From positions 310,001 to 374,000 of the forward strand of contig NZ_JAXAFJ010000001.1 of the NCBI RefSeq assembly GCF_033898525.1: a stretch of DNA of 64,000 nt, given 5' to 3'. This DNA is from Flaviflagellibacter rhizophilus. GTDB taxonomy: Bacteria > Pseudomonadota > Alphaproteobacteria > Rhizobiales > Methylopilaceae. Below are positions 34,362-43,225 of the stretch, piece by piece. A model generated the notes under the pieces. The model ran no database searches and was not told the origin of the DNA. It worked only from the letters and a program-made list of their open reading frames with translations. Numbering within the stretch: the stretch's first letter is position 1; every line of letters starts with the position of its first letter. Position numbers and translations under genes: made by a program.

Positions 34362-35417
34362 ATGTGCGATCGTGACGGGACGTTTTACGGCAAGTTTTCG
34401 CGTCGGGGATTTCTGAAGTCGACCATCGCCAGCACGGCGGCCGCCATCGCGCTGCCGCCCGCCATCGCGGCACTGCTGGCGCCAGCCACGGCACAAGCCG
34501 CCGGGTTGACCGTCAAGGCCACGCACGGCACCGGCTTCTGCAATATGGGCATCTTCCTCGCCAAGGAACGTGCGCTGGCAAAGGCAGACGGCGTCAATCT
34601 TGAATTCGTGGTGACACCGTCGAACACCGAGATCACCACGATGTTCGGCGCGGGCCTCGTGGACATCTCCATGATCCCCTACTCGAACTTCATGACACTG
34701 TACGACGCCGGCGCGCCGGTGCGCATCATCGCGGGTGGCGGTGTCCAGGGCTGCATCATCGTTGCCAAGGAAGGCATCAAGTCGGCGGCCGACCTGAAGG
34801 GCAAGACTTTCGGCACATTCCAGGCGGATACGCTCGAGGTTCTTCCCTACGACTACCTGAAGAAGGCGGGCCTGGGCTTCAAGGATGTTCAGATCAAGTA
34901 TCTGAACACCTCGCCGGAACTGGCGCAGGCCTATATCGCCGGTGCGGTGGACGCCATCTGCCACATCGAGCCCTATGCCACGCAATGCGTCACCTCGCGT
35001 CCGGGCTCGACGGTCCTGACCGACGGCATCGATCTTTACGGCCCCGGCTATTCCGACTGCGTGCTTGCCGCCCGCATCCCGCTGCTTGAGGAGAACCCCG
35101 CGGCGGTGAAGGCCATCATCAAGGCCCTCATGGTGGCGCAGAACCAGGCGGAAACGGACAAGATGGCCGCGCTCAAGGACACGGTCGGCCCCTACTACAA
35201 GACCAGCATGGAGGCGGCGGTGGATGCATCCTCCAAGCAACCGATCGTGGTGGACCAGCGCGGCCAGACCCAGTTCATTCTGGACCGCGGGCAATCCATG
35301 GCCGAACTCGGCTACGTCAAGAAGCTGCCTGACAAGGCCGCCTTCGACTGGAGCTTCCTTGAGCAGGTCATCGCGGAGAACCCGGACCTGTACGCCTCGC
35401 TGAAGATGAAATCCTGA
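34362..35417 (+). CDS. SsuA/NMT1-like ABC transporter substrate-binding protein
   Basis: Periplasmic binding protein, 351 residues with a twin-arginine signal (FSRRGFLKSTIAST). NMT1/SsuA-like features are GTGFCNMGIFLAKERAL, EFVVTPSNTEITTMFGAGLVDISM and VKAIIKALMVAQNQAE. The family imports sulfonates, thiamine or pyrimidine precursors and other small nitrogen/sulfur compounds. GGAGAG lies eight bases before ATG 34362. It opens the second transporter/hydrolase module; the 196-bp gap upstream (34166-34361) contains no recognised gene. Confidence 0.85.
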   Translation: MCDRDGTFYGKFSRRGFLKSTIASTAAAIALPPAIAALLAPATAQAAGLTVKATHGTGFCNMGIFLAKERALAKADGVNLEFVVTPSNTEITTMFGAGLVDISMIPYSNFMTLYDAGAPVRIIAGGGVQGCIIVAKEGIKSAADLKGKTFGTFQADTLEVLPYDYLKKAGLGFKDVQIKYLNTSPELAQAYIAGAVDAICHIEPYATQCVTSRPGSTVLTDGIDLYGPGYSDCVLAARIPLLEENPAAVKAIIKALMVAQNQAETDKMAALKDTVGPYYKTSMEAAVDASSKQPIVVDQRGQTQFILDRGQSMAELGYVKKLPDKAAFDWSFLEQVIAENPDLYASLKMKS

Positions 35418-35427
35418 CGTGATCCGC

Positions 35428-35449
35428 CGGCTCCGCGCAAGCGGAGCCG
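35428..35449. repeat. stem-loop between SsuA-like gene and permease
   Basis: A 9-bp perfect stem (CGGCTCCGC / GCGGAGCCG) closes a GCAA loop of GNRA type, 10 bases after the binding-protein stop. There is no T-run, so transcript stabilisation or partial attenuation is more likely than termination. Confidence 0.65.
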
Positions 35450-35482
35450 CCAGCCACCCCTCGTCAGAGGCCAAGTAGCGAC

Positions 35483-36367
35483 ATGACAACCACAACGGGA
35501 TCCATCCCGCAGGCCAAGCATGTGCCTGCCTTATCGCCCCGCATCCGCCGCGGCCTTGCTTCGGCCGGCTGGGGCCTTGCCTCCATCGGCCTTTTCGCCG
35601 GCATCTGGGAAGCGCTCTGGGCGATGGGCCTGGCCAATCCCCTCCTGCTGCCGCCTCCGCATATGTTCCTCGGCGACATCCCGACCACGCTGACCTTCTT
35701 CGACCACAATGCCCGCATCGGGAGCACCGACCGGGGCGAAGGAAGCGTCTTGCCGCTGCTGAACACCATGCTGTGGACCACGATGCGGGTGGTGCTGGGG
35801 CTGTTCATCGGCTTCTCGGCCGGCGTCGCCGTCGGGGCTTTGGTCCACTACGTGAAGCTGCTCCGAAACCTCTTGCTGCCCACCATCCTGCTGCTGGCGC
35901 CCATCTCACCGGTGGCCTGGCTTCCGGTCGCCATTTTCGTCTTCGGCATCGGCGATGTCCCGGCGATCTTCCTTGTCTTCATCACCGTGTTCTTCTCCAT
36001 CGTGCTGGCCACCGTCTCGCAGATCGAGGCGGTTCCGAAGAACTACATCCATGTCGCGCGCATCATGGGCGCCACGGAGCGGCAGACCTTCTGGCGGGTC
36101 ATCCTGCCCGCCATCCTGCCGGGCCTGTTCATGATCCTGCGCCTCAACCTGTTCGCGGCGTGGATGGTGGTGCTGATCGCGGAGGCAGTCGGTGTCGGCA
36201 CCGGGCTCGGGCAGATCACCTCCATGGCGCGCGCCACCTTCAACGCCAAGCTGGTGTTCTTCACCATGGCCATCATCGGAGTGCTCGGCTTCTCCTTCGA
36301 TTGGGGCCTGCGGGCCATCCAGCGCAAGCTGCTGTGGTGGGTCGCGCCCGGCCAGGGAGTATCCTGA
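35483..36367 (+). CDS. SsuC-type ABC transporter permease
   Basis: Membrane permease of 294 residues (BPD_transp_1, SsuC/TauC type) with about six to seven hydrophobic segments. The coupling loop region VPKNYIHVARIMGATERQTFWRVILPAI is evident, as is LFAAWMVVLIAEAVGVGTGLG, typical of the family. It overlaps the ATPase start by one base. An unusually long periplasmic loop (about residues 65-90) follows the first helix. Confidence 0.9.
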   Translation: MTTTTGSIPQAKHVPALSPRIRRGLASAGWGLASIGLFAGIWEALWAMGLANPLLLPPPHMFLGDIPTTLTFFDHNARIGSTDRGEGSVLPLLNTMLWTTMRVVLGLFIGFSAGVAVGALVHYVKLLRNLLLPTILLLAPISPVAWLPVAIFVFGIGDVPAIFLVFITVFFSIVLATVSQIEAVPKNYIHVARIMGATERQTFWRVILPAILPGLFMILRLNLFAAWMVVLIAEAVGVGTGLGQITSMARATFNAKLVFFTMAIIGVLGFSFDWGLRAIQRKLLWWVAPGQGVS

Positions 36368-37152
36368 TGAGCCGTCCAGCCATTACCCTGAAGCACATCG
36401 GCAAGACGTGGACCCCGGAGGGCCGCGCGCCGGTGGAAGCCCTGCGCGACTTCAGCCTGGACGTGATGCCCGGCGAATTCGTCGTGTTCCTGGGCCCGTC
36501 CGGCTGCGGAAAGTCCACCTTGCTCTACATGATCGCGGGCCTGGAAGAGGTCACGGGCGGCACCATCCATCAGGACGGCCATGAGGTGAAGGAGCCCTCG
36601 GCCGAGCGTGGCCTGATCTTCCAGGAAGCCTCCCTGTTTCCGTGGCTGACCATCGCCGACAATGTCGCCTTCGGCCTGTCGATCCGGGGCACTCCGAAGC
36701 TCAAGCGTCGCGACATCGCCCTCGACATCCTGCGCTCGGTGGGCTTGGGCGATATGGGGGACAAGAAGCCGGACGAGCTCTCCGGCGGCATGCGCCAGCG
36801 TGCGGCCTGCGCGCGTGCGCTGGCCATGCGCCCGAAGGTGCTGATGATGGACGAGCCGTTCGCCGCGCTCGACGTCCAGACCCGCGCCAAGATGCAGGAT
36901 TTCCTGCTGCAGATCTGGCGCGATAGCGGGGCGTCCATCATCCTCGTCACGCATTCCATCGACGAGGCGATCTCGCTGGCCGACCGCGTGGTGGTGTTCA
37001 CCGCCCGGCCCGGGCGGGTGAAGACGATCGTACCCATAGACCTGCCGCGGCCTCGGCCCTCCCGGGATCCCCGCTATCACGCCTATCGGGATCAGTTTGC
37101 CGAACTGCTGGCGGACGAGGTCGACCGCGCCTTCGCCGAGCAGGAAGCCTGA
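36367..37152 (+). CDS. SsuB/TauB-type ABC transporter ATPase
   Basis: ATPase of 261 residues with Walker A GPSGCGKST, Q-loop FQEASLFPWLTIADN, signature LSGGMRQRAACARAL, Walker B LMMDEPFAALDVQTR and switch His LVTHSIDEA. The FPWLT and GGMRQR wording is characteristic of nitrate/sulfonate/taurine importers. It completes the three-gene transporter of the second module. Confidence 0.93.
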   Translation: MSRPAITLKHIGKTWTPEGRAPVEALRDFSLDVMPGEFVVFLGPSGCGKSTLLYMIAGLEEVTGGTIHQDGHEVKEPSAERGLIFQEASLFPWLTIADNVAFGLSIRGTPKLKRRDIALDILRSVGLGDMGDKKPDELSGGMRQRAACARALAMRPKVLMMDEPFAALDVQTRAKMQDFLLQIWRDSGASIILVTHSIDEAISLADRVVVFTARPGRVKTIVPIDLPRPRPSRDPRYHAYRDQFAELLADEVDRAFAEQEA

Positions 37153-37159
37153 CGCGCGC

Positions 37160-37183
37160 ACGGGCCGCGCGGAAGCGGCCCGT
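37160..37183. repeat. stem-loop between transporter ATPase and amidohydrolase genes
   Basis: ACGGGCCGC and GCGGCCCGT form a perfect 9-bp stem around a GCGGAA loop, seven bases after the ATPase stop. The 104-bp gap to the next gene is larger than elsewhere in the cluster, so this may separate transporter from enzyme mRNA segments. Confidence 0.6.
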
Positions 37184-37256
37184 CCACTGAAATCACCCAC
37201 CACCACCGCCGCCGCCCTGCGGAGCGACCCTCAACGTTCGAACACCAGAGACAGCC

Positions 37257-38795
37257 ATGACAGAACTGATCGTACAGGCCCGCCAGGTCATCACCGGCGT
37301 GCAGGACCGCCACACCCCGGTCGTCATCGAGAGCGGAGCGGTTCTTTCGCGCGAGGGGATCATCGTCGCCACCGGCTCGCTGGACGAGATGAAGCAGATC
37401 GCCCCCAACGCAAAGGTCGAGGTCTACCCCGACCACGTGATGCTGCCGGGCTTCGTCAACGCGCACCACCATGTCGGCATGACGCCGCTGCAGATGGGCT
37501 CGCCAGACCATGCGCTCGAACTCTGGTTCGCCAGCCGCATGCCGGGCCGCCGCATCGATCTGCACCTGGACACCCTGTACTCCGCGTTCGAGATGATCGC
37601 CTCCGGCGTCACAACCGTTCAGCACATCCACGGATGGATGGCCGGCGGATACGACGCCATCCACGGCGCGGCGACCAAGGTGCTCAACGCCTATCGCTCC
37701 ATCGGCATGCGCGCCTCTTACTGCTATGCCGTGCGCGAGCAGAACCGGCTGGTCTACGAGGCAGATGAGGCATTCTGCGCCCGGCTTCCTTCCCCCCTCG
37801 GCGAGGAATTGCTGGCCTATCTGCGTACGCAGGCCATGCCGTTCCCCGAGTTCATGACCCTGTTCGACCAGCTCTCCGGTGAGAATGAGGGACAAGGTCT
37901 GACGCGCATCCAGCTTGCGCCCGCCAACCTGCACTGGTGCTCGGACGAAAGCATTGTTGCCCTGAACGAGAAGTCCCTCGCGGCCGGCGTGCCGATGCAC
38001 ATGCATCTGCTGGAAACGCAGTACCAGAAGGAATATGCGCGCCGCCGCACCGGCAAGACGGCCGTGCGCCATCTCCATGATCTCGGCGTCCTCAGCCCGC
38101 GCATGACGCTGGGCCACAGCGTGTGGATGACGGAAGAGGACATCGACATCGCGGCGCAGACGGGCACCTGCATCTGCCACAACTGCTCGTCCAATTTCCG
38201 CCTCCGCTCCGGCGTGGCGCCCCTCAACGCGTTCGAGGCGCGTGGCCTCACCGTCGGCATGGGGCTGGACGAGGCCGGCATCAACGATGACCGCGACATG
38301 CTTCAGGAACTGCGCCTTGTCCTGCGCGCCCATCGTACGCCGGGCATGGACGACGACGTGCCGACCTGCCCGCAGGTGCTGAAGATGGCCACCGAATCCG
38401 GCGCCAAGACCACGGCGTTCGGCGACAGCATCGGCCGCCTGGATCCCGGCCGCTTCTTCGACGCCGTGCTGCTGAACTGGAAGACCGCGACCTTCCCATA
38501 TCAGGACGCAGATGTGCCGCTGCTCGATGCCTTGATGCAGAGGGCGAAGACCGGCGCAGTGGACGCGGTCTACATCGACGGAAAGGTGGTCTACGCCGAT
38601 GGGCGCTTCACGAATGTCGATCGCGCGGAGGTACTCAACGAGATCGCGGAAATCCTCGCACGCCCCCGCAACGAGGAAGAGATCGCCCGCCGCGAACTTG
38701 GGCTGGCGGTGTTCCCGCACGTGAAGGCCTTCTACCAGGGCTATATGGGCGATGCGGTGGCAGAGCCGTTTTACGCGGCGTCTTCGAAGACCTGA
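37257..38795 (+). CDS. metal-dependent amidohydrolase (AtzB/5-MTA deaminase-like)
   Basis: Amidohydrolase superfamily member of 512 residues, longer than the first (449) because of a C-terminal extension around NEEEIARRELGLAVFP. Active-site motifs are the H-x-H in FVNAHHHVGMTPLQMG, His in PMHMHLLETQ, His in LGHSVWMTEEDI and Asp in GMGLDEAGINDDRDM. The family hydrolyses C-N bonds on aromatic N-heterocycles (triazines, purines, pyrimidines). It begins the enzyme part of module two, 18 bp before the amidase gene. Confidence 0.82.
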   Translation: MTELIVQARQVITGVQDRHTPVVIESGAVLSREGIIVATGSLDEMKQIAPNAKVEVYPDHVMLPGFVNAHHHVGMTPLQMGSPDHALELWFASRMPGRRIDLHLDTLYSAFEMIASGVTTVQHIHGWMAGGYDAIHGAATKVLNAYRSIGMRASYCYAVREQNRLVYEADEAFCARLPSPLGEELLAYLRTQAMPFPEFMTLFDQLSGENEGQGLTRIQLAPANLHWCSDESIVALNEKSLAAGVPMHMHLLETQYQKEYARRRTGKTAVRHLHDLGVLSPRMTLGHSVWMTEEDIDIAAQTGTCICHNCSSNFRLRSGVAPLNAFEARGLTVGMGLDEAGINDDRDMLQELRLVLRAHRTPGMDDDVPTCPQVLKMATESGAKTTAFGDSIGRLDPGRFFDAVLLNWKTATFPYQDADVPLLDALMQRAKTGAVDAVYIDGKVVYADGRFTNVDRAEVLNEIAEILARPRNEEEIARRELGLAVFPHVKAFYQGYMGDAVAEPFYAASSKT

Positions 38796-38812
38796 CCCCG
38801 GAGGACACCAGC

Positions 38813-40162
38813 ATGCCGATCACCGACATGACCGCGCGCCAGATCGCGGAGGCGGTCAATGGACGGGCGATCGGTGCTGTCGCGATCGTCGACGCGTTCC
38901 TGCAGCGCATCGATGATCGCAACCCCGCGCTGAACGCACTGGTCTGCCTCGACGCCGTGCGATCCCGGGCCGAGGCGCATGCCGTCGATCTCAGGATCGC
39001 CGCCGGCGCCCGCCTTCCTTTGGCGGGCGTTCCGATCATCGTGAAGGACAATATCTGGGCTGAAGGCTGGCGCATCACGCAGGGGTCGCGCCTGTTCGAG
39101 GACTTCGTCGCGCCGGCCGATGCCGGATCGGTGGCCCGCGCCCGCGCGGCCGGTGCCGTCGTCATCGGCATCGGCGCGTGCTCGGAGTTCGCTTGCCGGG
39201 GGGTGACCTCCACCCCGCTCCATGGGATCACCCGGCATCCACTCGATGAAAGCCTGACACCGGGCGGATCATCCGGCGGCAATGCGTCCGCCCTGGCCGC
39301 CGGCTTTGCGCCGCTTGCGCTGGGAACGGATGCGGGCGGGTCCGTTCGCCGGCCGGCAGCGCATTGCGGAGTGGTGGGCTTCAAGCCCACGCAGGGTGCG
39401 ATCCCCTACGGCCCCGGCTTCGATGAGCCCGGCTGGGACATCTCCGTCATCGGGCCCATGGGGCGCTGCGTCGACGATGTCGCGCTGCTGTTCGAGGTTC
39501 TCGCGGATCTGGCGTTCATACCGGATGTCCCGAGCAGGGTTGGTTTCGCACCTCTGCTGGGCCTCGATGTCGCCATCGACGAAGACGTCGCGGCGCGGGT
39601 TGCGGCCGCCGTGGCAACCCTCCGGGACGAGGGATTGGCTGTTCAAGAGCTTAGCCCCGCGTGGCCGGAGGGCGTCGGCGAGCCTGCGATCATGCCGCTT
39701 CAGCACGCGGGGCTGGCCGCGCTGTACGGAGAACACTGGAAGCAGAGGCCCGACCGGATCGATCCGGCGATTGGTGCCCAGATCGATGCGGGCCTCGCCT
39801 TGACCGGCGTGGAGGTGGCCCGGGCACTGACGGCGTCGCACCGCCTGCGCAGCGCGCTTGATACCGTGTTCCGTGACGTCGATCTGCTCATCAGCCCCAC
39901 GATTCCCTGCCCGGCCTGGCCGCATGGCCAAAGCGCTCCCGCATCCATCGGCGGCAAGGCGTCGTCCGCTCGCGGTCATGCGGTCTTCACGCCCCTGCTG
40001 AACCATGTCGGAGTTCCTGCGATTTCGATCCCCTGCGGCACGGTGCGCAACGGCCTCCCGATCGGCCTCCAGATCATAGGCCCTCGCGGTGCGGACATCC
40101 GTGTCTTGGCTGCCGCCGCCGCAGCGGAGCGCTGCCTTACCCAACACACGAACGCTGTTTGA
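38813..40162 (+). CDS. amidase signature family enzyme
   Basis: Amidase of 449 residues with the Ser-cisSer-Lys triad visible: Lys in PIIVKDNIWAEG, cis-Ser in TPGGSSGGNASALAAG and the nucleophile Ser in LGTDAGGSVRRPA. GatA, AtzE (1-carboxybiuret hydrolase) and AtzF/allophanate hydrolase share this fold. No AtzG-like small subunit is adjacent and there is no AtzF C-terminal domain, so the substrate cannot be named. A GGAGG site precedes ATG 38813. It probably releases ammonia from a linear amide made by the upstream amidohydrolase. Confidence 0.85.
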   Translation: MPITDMTARQIAEAVNGRAIGAVAIVDAFLQRIDDRNPALNALVCLDAVRSRAEAHAVDLRIAAGARLPLAGVPIIVKDNIWAEGWRITQGSRLFEDFVAPADAGSVARARAAGAVVIGIGACSEFACRGVTSTPLHGITRHPLDESLTPGGSSGGNASALAAGFAPLALGTDAGGSVRRPAAHCGVVGFKPTQGAIPYGPGFDEPGWDISVIGPMGRCVDDVALLFEVLADLAFIPDVPSRVGFAPLLGLDVAIDEDVAARVAAAVATLRDEGLAVQELSPAWPEGVGEPAIMPLQHAGLAALYGEHWKQRPDRIDPAIGAQIDAGLALTGVEVARALTASHRLRSALDTVFRDVDLLISPTIPCPAWPHGQSAPASIGGKASSARGHAVFTPLLNHVGVPAISIPCGTVRNGLPIGLQIIGPRGADIRVLAAAAAAERCLTQHTNAV

Positions 40163-40163
40163 C

Positions 40164-40865
40164 ATGAGCGCACCTGCCGACGCCGACCGGCCGAACATCA
40201 TCCTGGTGAATCCAAACACCAGCAGCCAAACGACCGAGATGATGGTCGGGATAGCTCAGGCTCAGGCCGGCAGCCGAGTTCAGCTAAAGGGTATGACCGC
40301 GCCATTCGGCTCGCCGTTCATACAAGATGAAGTGGGCCTCGCCACGGCTGCGAGGGCCGTCGCTCAGATGATCGACACGGCGATGCGCTCGGCTCCTCCA
40401 ACAGCCTTCGTCGTCGCGGCTTTCGGCGATCCTGGTGTAGCCGAGGCCCGCGCGAAGTATGAGGTCCCGGTGTTTGGCATTGGCGAGGAGAGTTTTTACG
40501 CAGCTGCCGAAGGAGGCCGTTTCTCCGTGGTCACGTCCACGCCGGCACTGGGCGCTGTCATTCGCGCACGTGCCGACGAACTGAACCTTGCCGATCGACT
40601 TGTCTCCGTGCGCTTCACCCGGGGTGACGCTGCTACGCTGATGACAAACCCCAAAGAGCTCCAACGCGAACTGCTGTCGCAGGTCAATTCAGCCCGGCTC
40701 GACGGGGCGGGATGTGCGGTCATCGGCGGCGGGCCGCTTTCCGCCGCCGCGAATGCTATCCGCGGCGAAGCACCAATCCCGGTTATCGATCCACTTTCAG
40801 CGGTAATGGCACGCTTGCTCAGCATGTTTGCAGGAGACCTCATGCCTCACGGAGGCGTGGCATGA
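40164..40865 (+). CDS. Asp/Glu/hydantoin racemase-fold protein lacking the catalytic Cys pair (copy 2)
   Basis: A 233-residue second member of the racemase family (NIILVNPNTSSQTTEMM, AAFGDPGVAEARAKYEVPV, IPVIDPLSAVMARLL). As in copy 1, the positions of both catalytic cysteines are replaced: VAAFGDPG (A86) and IGGGPL (G189). The single Cys (C184) lies five residues before the second site. The two proteins are clearly divergent, so the shared loss is an old subfamily feature rather than decay. ATG 40164 follows the amidase stop by one base. Confidence 0.8.
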   Translation: MSAPADADRPNIILVNPNTSSQTTEMMVGIAQAQAGSRVQLKGMTAPFGSPFIQDEVGLATAARAVAQMIDTAMRSAPPTAFVVAAFGDPGVAEARAKYEVPVFGIGEESFYAAAEGGRFSVVTSTPALGAVIRARADELNLADRLVSVRFTRGDAATLMTNPKELQRELLSQVNSARLDGAGCAVIGGGPLSAAANAIRGEAPIPVIDPLSAVMARLLSMFAGDLMPHGGVA

Positions 40866-40879
40866 GAGTCGCTGTTGTG

Positions 40880-40934
40880 GCCCATATTGATTGGGCACCT
40901 GACTTGGCTAGCGCAGCGCGGCTGGTTGCTGCGC
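40880..40934. terminator. hairpins in the convergent gap
   Basis: GCCCA/TGGGC (40880-40884 / 40892-40896) and GCGCAGC/GCTGCGC (40911-40917 / 40928-40934) lie between two converging operons. Neither has a T-tract, so bidirectional termination is only suggested by position. Confidence 0.35.
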
Positions 40935-40952
40935 CGGGGAGACAACAGCGGC

Positions 40953-42443
40953 TTACGACCAGCCCGTGAGACGCCGGTCGCCGCGATTCATCCTCCGATC
41001 CAGCATGGCGGACTGCAACCGGATCAACTCACCCTGACAACGAACATCTCCGGCAACGTTTCGGGCCTCCTCCGGGTCAGCCTTGAGGTCGAACAGGAGC
41101 GGCGGCAGACCGCCATTGAAGTGGACAAGCTTCCAGTCCGCTTCTCGCAAGACCGCTGCGTTCGCCTCGTGGGCGGTCAAGCCAAACGCCTTCTCGAAGC
41201 GGGTGCGCGCACGTGGGTTGGCGAAGTCGATTTCAGCGAAGGCTGCCGTGCGCCAGTCCTGCGGACAATCGCCTCCGAGCAGAGGATCGAGCGGACGACC
41301 GTCCATCTGGGGCGGCACCTTCAGCCCGATGGCGGAGAGGATAGTCGGCGCCACATCCACCGATTCCGATATCGCGCGGACACTCCTGCCTCGCCCTGTT
41401 TCGAAACGCGGATGCCGGATCATCAGCGGCACGTGGAACACCGGATCGAAAATGGAATCCTTGCCCCACTGGCCGTGGTCTCCCAGCATCTCGCCGTGAT
41501 CGCCCGTGAGGAGGACGAGGGTGTTCGCCGCCTGATCCCTGCTGTCGAGCCAGTCCAGTAGCCGGCCGAAATGATGGTCCACCTCTGCAAGCAAACCAAG
41601 GTAGACGGCTCGTAGATCGCGCACGGTTTCCTCGCTCATCGCAGCGCAACGGCCATCGAAGCCCCAGTAGAGCCCGAGCTGAGACGGCGCAGAGAACCAG
41701 GCGTCGAAAAACGGGTGATCGGGAGTGTTGCTGACAGCGCTGGTGATCACGGCACGGTCGACCAACCTGTTGAATGGTGCGGGCGCGACCAGTGGCGGAT
41801 GCGGGCGTATGTAGGTGACATGGGCGAACCAGGGCCTGTCCTGCCGGACATGGAGCGCCTTTAGAACCTCATCTGTCAGAAAAGCCGTGTCGCTGTGTTC
41901 AGCGGCATAGAACGCCCGATCGCGGATCGCTGGCTCCACGCCGGATGGTGCCAAAGGCCTGGCATAATCCTTGAGATCCGCCGGCAGATCGTAACCCTTT
42001 GCCGCGAGATGGGCCGGCCACGCCCGCGGGCTGTCGAAGCGCATTTCGAGCACCTCGCGGAAGCCCGGCAGCACGCCCTCATAGGTCTGGAGGTCGGGGT
42101 CGGACGGATCGCGATCCGTTGGATCGACCTGCGTGTCCGTGTAGCCGAACAGCAGGGGCTCATAGCCGGCCTTCCGCGCCTCGAGGGCAAGATTGGTGTG
42201 GTGATCGGCCAGGGGGGCGCCATTGCGCACCACGCGATGGTTCATCGCATAGAGGCCCGTGAGCAGGCTGGCGCGGGCCGGTCCGCAGGGTGCCGTGACG
42301 GAAAAGTGGTTCTCGAAGGTCACGGCCGAGGCGGCGAACCTCCGCAGGTTCGGCAGCGGCACGGCGTCCGCCAGTGCGCCGCGCACCGCATCCGCACGGA
42401 TCTGGTCGATGGTGACGAGGAGGATGTTCGGCCGCGACGCCAT
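40953..42443 (-). CDS. phosphonate monoester hydrolase-like sulfatase-superfamily enzyme
   Basis: Alkaline-phosphatase-superfamily hydrolase, 496 residues. The sulfatase motif C53-G-P-A-R57-ASLLTG marks C53 as the residue converted to formylglycine; D13 and the GDHGEMLGDHG segment supply metal ligands. It resembles the Burkholderia/Rhizobium phosphonate monoester hydrolases closely (CGPARASLLTGLY-MNHR, IRPHPPLVA, PLLFDLKADPEEARNVA). It lies 2 bp after phnX, which supports phosphonate ester or phosphodiester cleavage over sulfatase activity. The true start is ATG 42443; the frame open beyond it overlaps phnX and is not coding. Confidence 0.85.
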   Translation of the reverse strand: MASRPNILLVTIDQIRADAVRGALADAVPLPNLRRFAASAVTFENHFSVTAPCGPARASLLTGLYAMNHRVVRNGAPLADHHTNLALEARKAGYEPLLFGYTDTQVDPTDRDPSDPDLQTYEGVLPGFREVLEMRFDSPRAWPAHLAAKGYDLPADLKDYARPLAPSGVEPAIRDRAFYAAEHSDTAFLTDEVLKALHVRQDRPWFAHVTYIRPHPPLVAPAPFNRLVDRAVITSAVSNTPDHPFFDAWFSAPSQLGLYWGFDGRCAAMSEETVRDLRAVYLGLLAEVDHHFGRLLDWLDSRDQAANTLVLLTGDHGEMLGDHGQWGKDSIFDPVFHVPLMIRHPRFETGRGRSVRAISESVDVAPTILSAIGLKVPPQMDGRPLDPLLGGDCPQDWRTAAFAEIDFANPRARTRFEKAFGLTAHEANAAVLREADWKLVHFNGGLPPLLFDLKADPEEARNVAGDVRCQGELIRLQSAMLDRRMNRGDRRLTGWS

Positions 42444-42445
42444 GC

Positions 42446-43225
42446 TTAGCTGGACAGGCTGTCGATCAAGGCCGGCAGGTCGGCCACCGTGTCGATGATG
42501 TGGTCGGCGCCGGCGGCCCTCAGCTTCCGGCCCACGCGTTCGCGGATGTCGGCCTTCGCCTCGGCGGAAAGCAGCCTGAACTCGTCCGCCGTCAGCCCCG
42601 CTTCGTTGCCCGACAGCGCCACGCCCACCGTGACGCAGCCCGCCGCCACGCCTTCGGCGATGCCGGGCTCGGTGTCGTCCACCTTGATGACGGCGCCGGC
42701 GGGCTCCGCCATCAGGTCCAGGAAGCACTTGTACATGCCCATCGCTGTGGGGCGGCCCAGCGGGAGATCGTCCGCGCAGACAAGGTTCTCCGGCGCAAAC
42801 CCCTGCGCCGCCGCGAGAGGCAGCACCCGTTCCATGATCGAGCGGGTGTAGCCCGTGGTCGAGCCGATCTTCAGGCCGCGCCGGCGTAGCTCGGCCACCA
42901 TCTCGGCCGTGCCCGGCACCAAAGTGCAGTAATCCGTCACCACCTCGACATTGCGCGGCACGAACACCTCGTAGACGCGGTCGATCGCCGCTTCATCCGG
43001 GGCGCTGCCCTGCGCGTCGCGCCAGCCTTTTGCGATGTGCGGCTCGGCCATCATCGCCGCGATATGGGCGCGCTTGGGCAGGCCCATGGGCTTGCGGGCG
43101 TCGGCGATGGACACCGTGACGCCGAAGCCCGCGAAGGTCTCGACGAACGCTCCCATCGGCGCGAACGAGCCGAAATCGATGACCGTGCCCGCCCAGTCGA
43201 ACACCACTGCCTTGAACCTGCTCAT
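42446..43225 (-). CDS. phnX: phosphonoacetaldehyde hydrolase (phosphonatase)
   Basis: HAD-superfamily enzyme cleaving the C-P bond of phosphonoacetaldehyde to acetaldehyde and phosphate; 259 residues. Key residues are the nucleophile D10 in VFDWAGT, the PhnX-specific Ala at position 12, and the Schiff-base K51 in MGLPKRAHI. Further marks are IGSTTGYTRSIM, CADDLPLGRPTAMGMYKC and KVDDTEPGIAEG. The start overlaps the flavoenzyme stop by 4 bp. No phnW (AEP transaminase) is adjacent, so another enzyme must make the aldehyde. Confidence 0.92.
   Translation of the reverse strand: MSRFKAVVFDWAGTVIDFGSFAPMGAFVETFAGFGVTVSIADARKPMGLPKRAHIAAMMAEPHIAKGWRDAQGSAPDEAAIDRVYEVFVPRNVEVVTDYCTLVPGTAEMVAELRRRGLKIGSTTGYTRSIMERVLPLAAAQGFAPENLVCADDLPLGRPTAMGMYKCFLDLMAEPAGAVIKVDDTEPGIAEGVAAGCVTVGVALSGNEAGLTADEFRLLSAEAKADIRERVGRKLRAAGADHIIDTVADLPALIDSLSS

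Noticed and set aside
42444..42728. N-terminal extension of the phosphonate monoester hydrolase
   Set aside because: The 95 extra codons are Arg/Gly-rich and overlap phnX in another frame; the family begins at MASRPNILLVTID.
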